From NCBI RefSeq assembly GCF_000002875.2, contig NC_009397.2, positions 374,501 through 438,500 of the forward strand: DNA of 64,000 nucleotides, read 5' to 3'. Source of the stretch: Leishmania infantum JPCM5 (lineage: Eukaryota; Euglenozoa; Kinetoplastea; Trypanosomatida; Trypanosomatidae). The translations under genes and the position numbers were made by a program. Shown piece by piece: positions 63,426 through 64,000 of the stretch. The notes under the pieces were generated by a model. That model saw only the letters and a program-made list of their open reading frames with translations. It was not told where the DNA came from and did not search any database. Within the stretch, counting starts at the first letter, position 1, and the number at the start of each line of letters is the position of its first letter.

Positions 63426-64000
63426 CAATCATCCAGAATCCTTAACGTTCCCGAAGAGGCAAGGCAACGGTAAAGGGCACAAGGAGCCAAGCAAGCATCC
63501 GAACGGAAAGGAGAAAAGGAGCTCCCCTCTGCACAGTAACTGCGCACACGTTGATGCATACACACCACACCGGCACACACACACTCACTCACAGGACGTG
63601 TGAATGCGTGGGGTCATCGGCGAATAACAGAAGAAGCGAGAAATGCAAAAACAACAAAAAAGAGGAGAGCCATCGGGCGGAATGGAGGGGGAGGGAGGAG
63701 GGAAAAAGTAAAGCTGGACAAGAACAAAGAGGGAGCTCACATGGCACCACACACCCACACACCACCACACAAGCGCGGACGCATGCGCGCAGAGAAAGAG
63801 AGAGAGGGCATGGAAACGGAGCTACGAAGCCCGAAGGAGAACAAGCGGTGGGGCGAGGGGAGGGGCGAGAGGAAGGAGGGAAGCGGGTGGCAAGAGCGAG
63901 ACAAAGAGGAAAACGCTTCCGCACAGAATAATGAGAAACAGAAAAAAAAAGGACAAACTGCAATACGCTTCATGGCGAGCACAGAAGTAGTATAAGGGCG
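63426..64000. other. Right flank of the array
   Basis: No gene. Purine-rich plus strand with short CA runs near 63575 and 63750. The bias matches minus-strand transcription, so no strand switch is apparent at the window edge. Confidence 0.55.

Noticed and set aside
60078..63603. Six overlapping open frames of about 920-1120 codons on both strands
   Set aside because: They are a direct consequence of the pyrimidine-purine alternation of the array, which excludes stop codons in every frame; the products are only Tyr-Ile-Cys-Val-His-Arg-Thr-Met repeats.
1..64000. tRNA genes
   Set aside because: I looked for GTTCGAATC-type T-arm sequences on both strands; the few GGTTCGA or TCGAACC hits (near 4012, 24204, 25065, 28801, 59887) have no matching stems around them.

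Overview
This window looks like nuclear DNA of a Leishmania-type trypanosomatid. The base composition is GC-rich, the coding regions lack introns, every convincing gene lies on the minus strand, and long spacers are full of CA/TG and TA microsatellites. Polypyrimidine tracts ending in AG sit just upstream of the start codons on the minus strand, as expected for trans-splicing of a polycistronic transcript. The gene set (710-residue adenylosuccinate synthetase, an NT3-type nucleobase transporter, paired RPS4 genes) matches what I recall of Leishmania chromosome 13. That chromosome and the species are recollection, not something I could check.

Transcription runs from high to low coordinates. 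In that order the genes are: a lectin-like surface membrane protein (57.1-58.4 kb); a LYR-motif mitochondrial protein (53.3-53.9 kb); a 1027-residue protein of unknown function (48.9-52.0 kb); a GPN-loop GTPase (46.5-47.5 kb); a frameshifted remnant of a membrane-protein gene (44.9-45.4 kb); an EndoG-like nuclease (41.2-43.7 kb); three small single-pass membrane proteins (39.1, 35.7 and 32.9 kb); thiamine pyrophosphokinase (30.2-31.8 kb); two identical RPS4 genes (25.1-28.6 kb); NT3 (22.1-23.6 kb); a probable mitochondrial ribosomal protein bL27m (16.5-17.1 kb); adenylosuccinate synthetase (12.2-14.3 kb); a Tctex-type dynein light chain (9.0-9.4 kb); a MAM33/p32-family mitochondrial protein (5.9-7.5 kb); an EF-hand protein (4.6-5.2 kb); a patatin-like protein (2.9-3.8 kb); and an alpha/beta hydrolase (0.4-1.6 kb). 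Purine salvage is represented twice (NT3 uptake and adenylosuccinate synthetase) and thiamine activation once. Otherwise the genes are functionally mixed, as is normal for such transcription units.

Four things stand out. First, 60665-63425 is a 2.76-kb array built from 8-bp and 10-bp blocks that keeps a strict pyrimidine-purine alternation. That alone removes all stop codons from all six frames and explains the giant ORFs there. Second, a 213-bp module with a candidate splice acceptor is present at 2083-2295 and 31964-32176, upstream of two unrelated genes, with three mismatches. Third, several single-pass membrane proteins are clustered, two of which share a WVQNNWWV-like juxtamembrane motif, and one further copy appears to be decaying. 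Fourth, the EndoG-like nuclease carries an AT-hook inside an insertion. The spacers also hold several perfect inverted repeats, including a 14-bp-stem hairpin just downstream of the GPN GTPase. No rRNA, tRNA or CRISPR was found.
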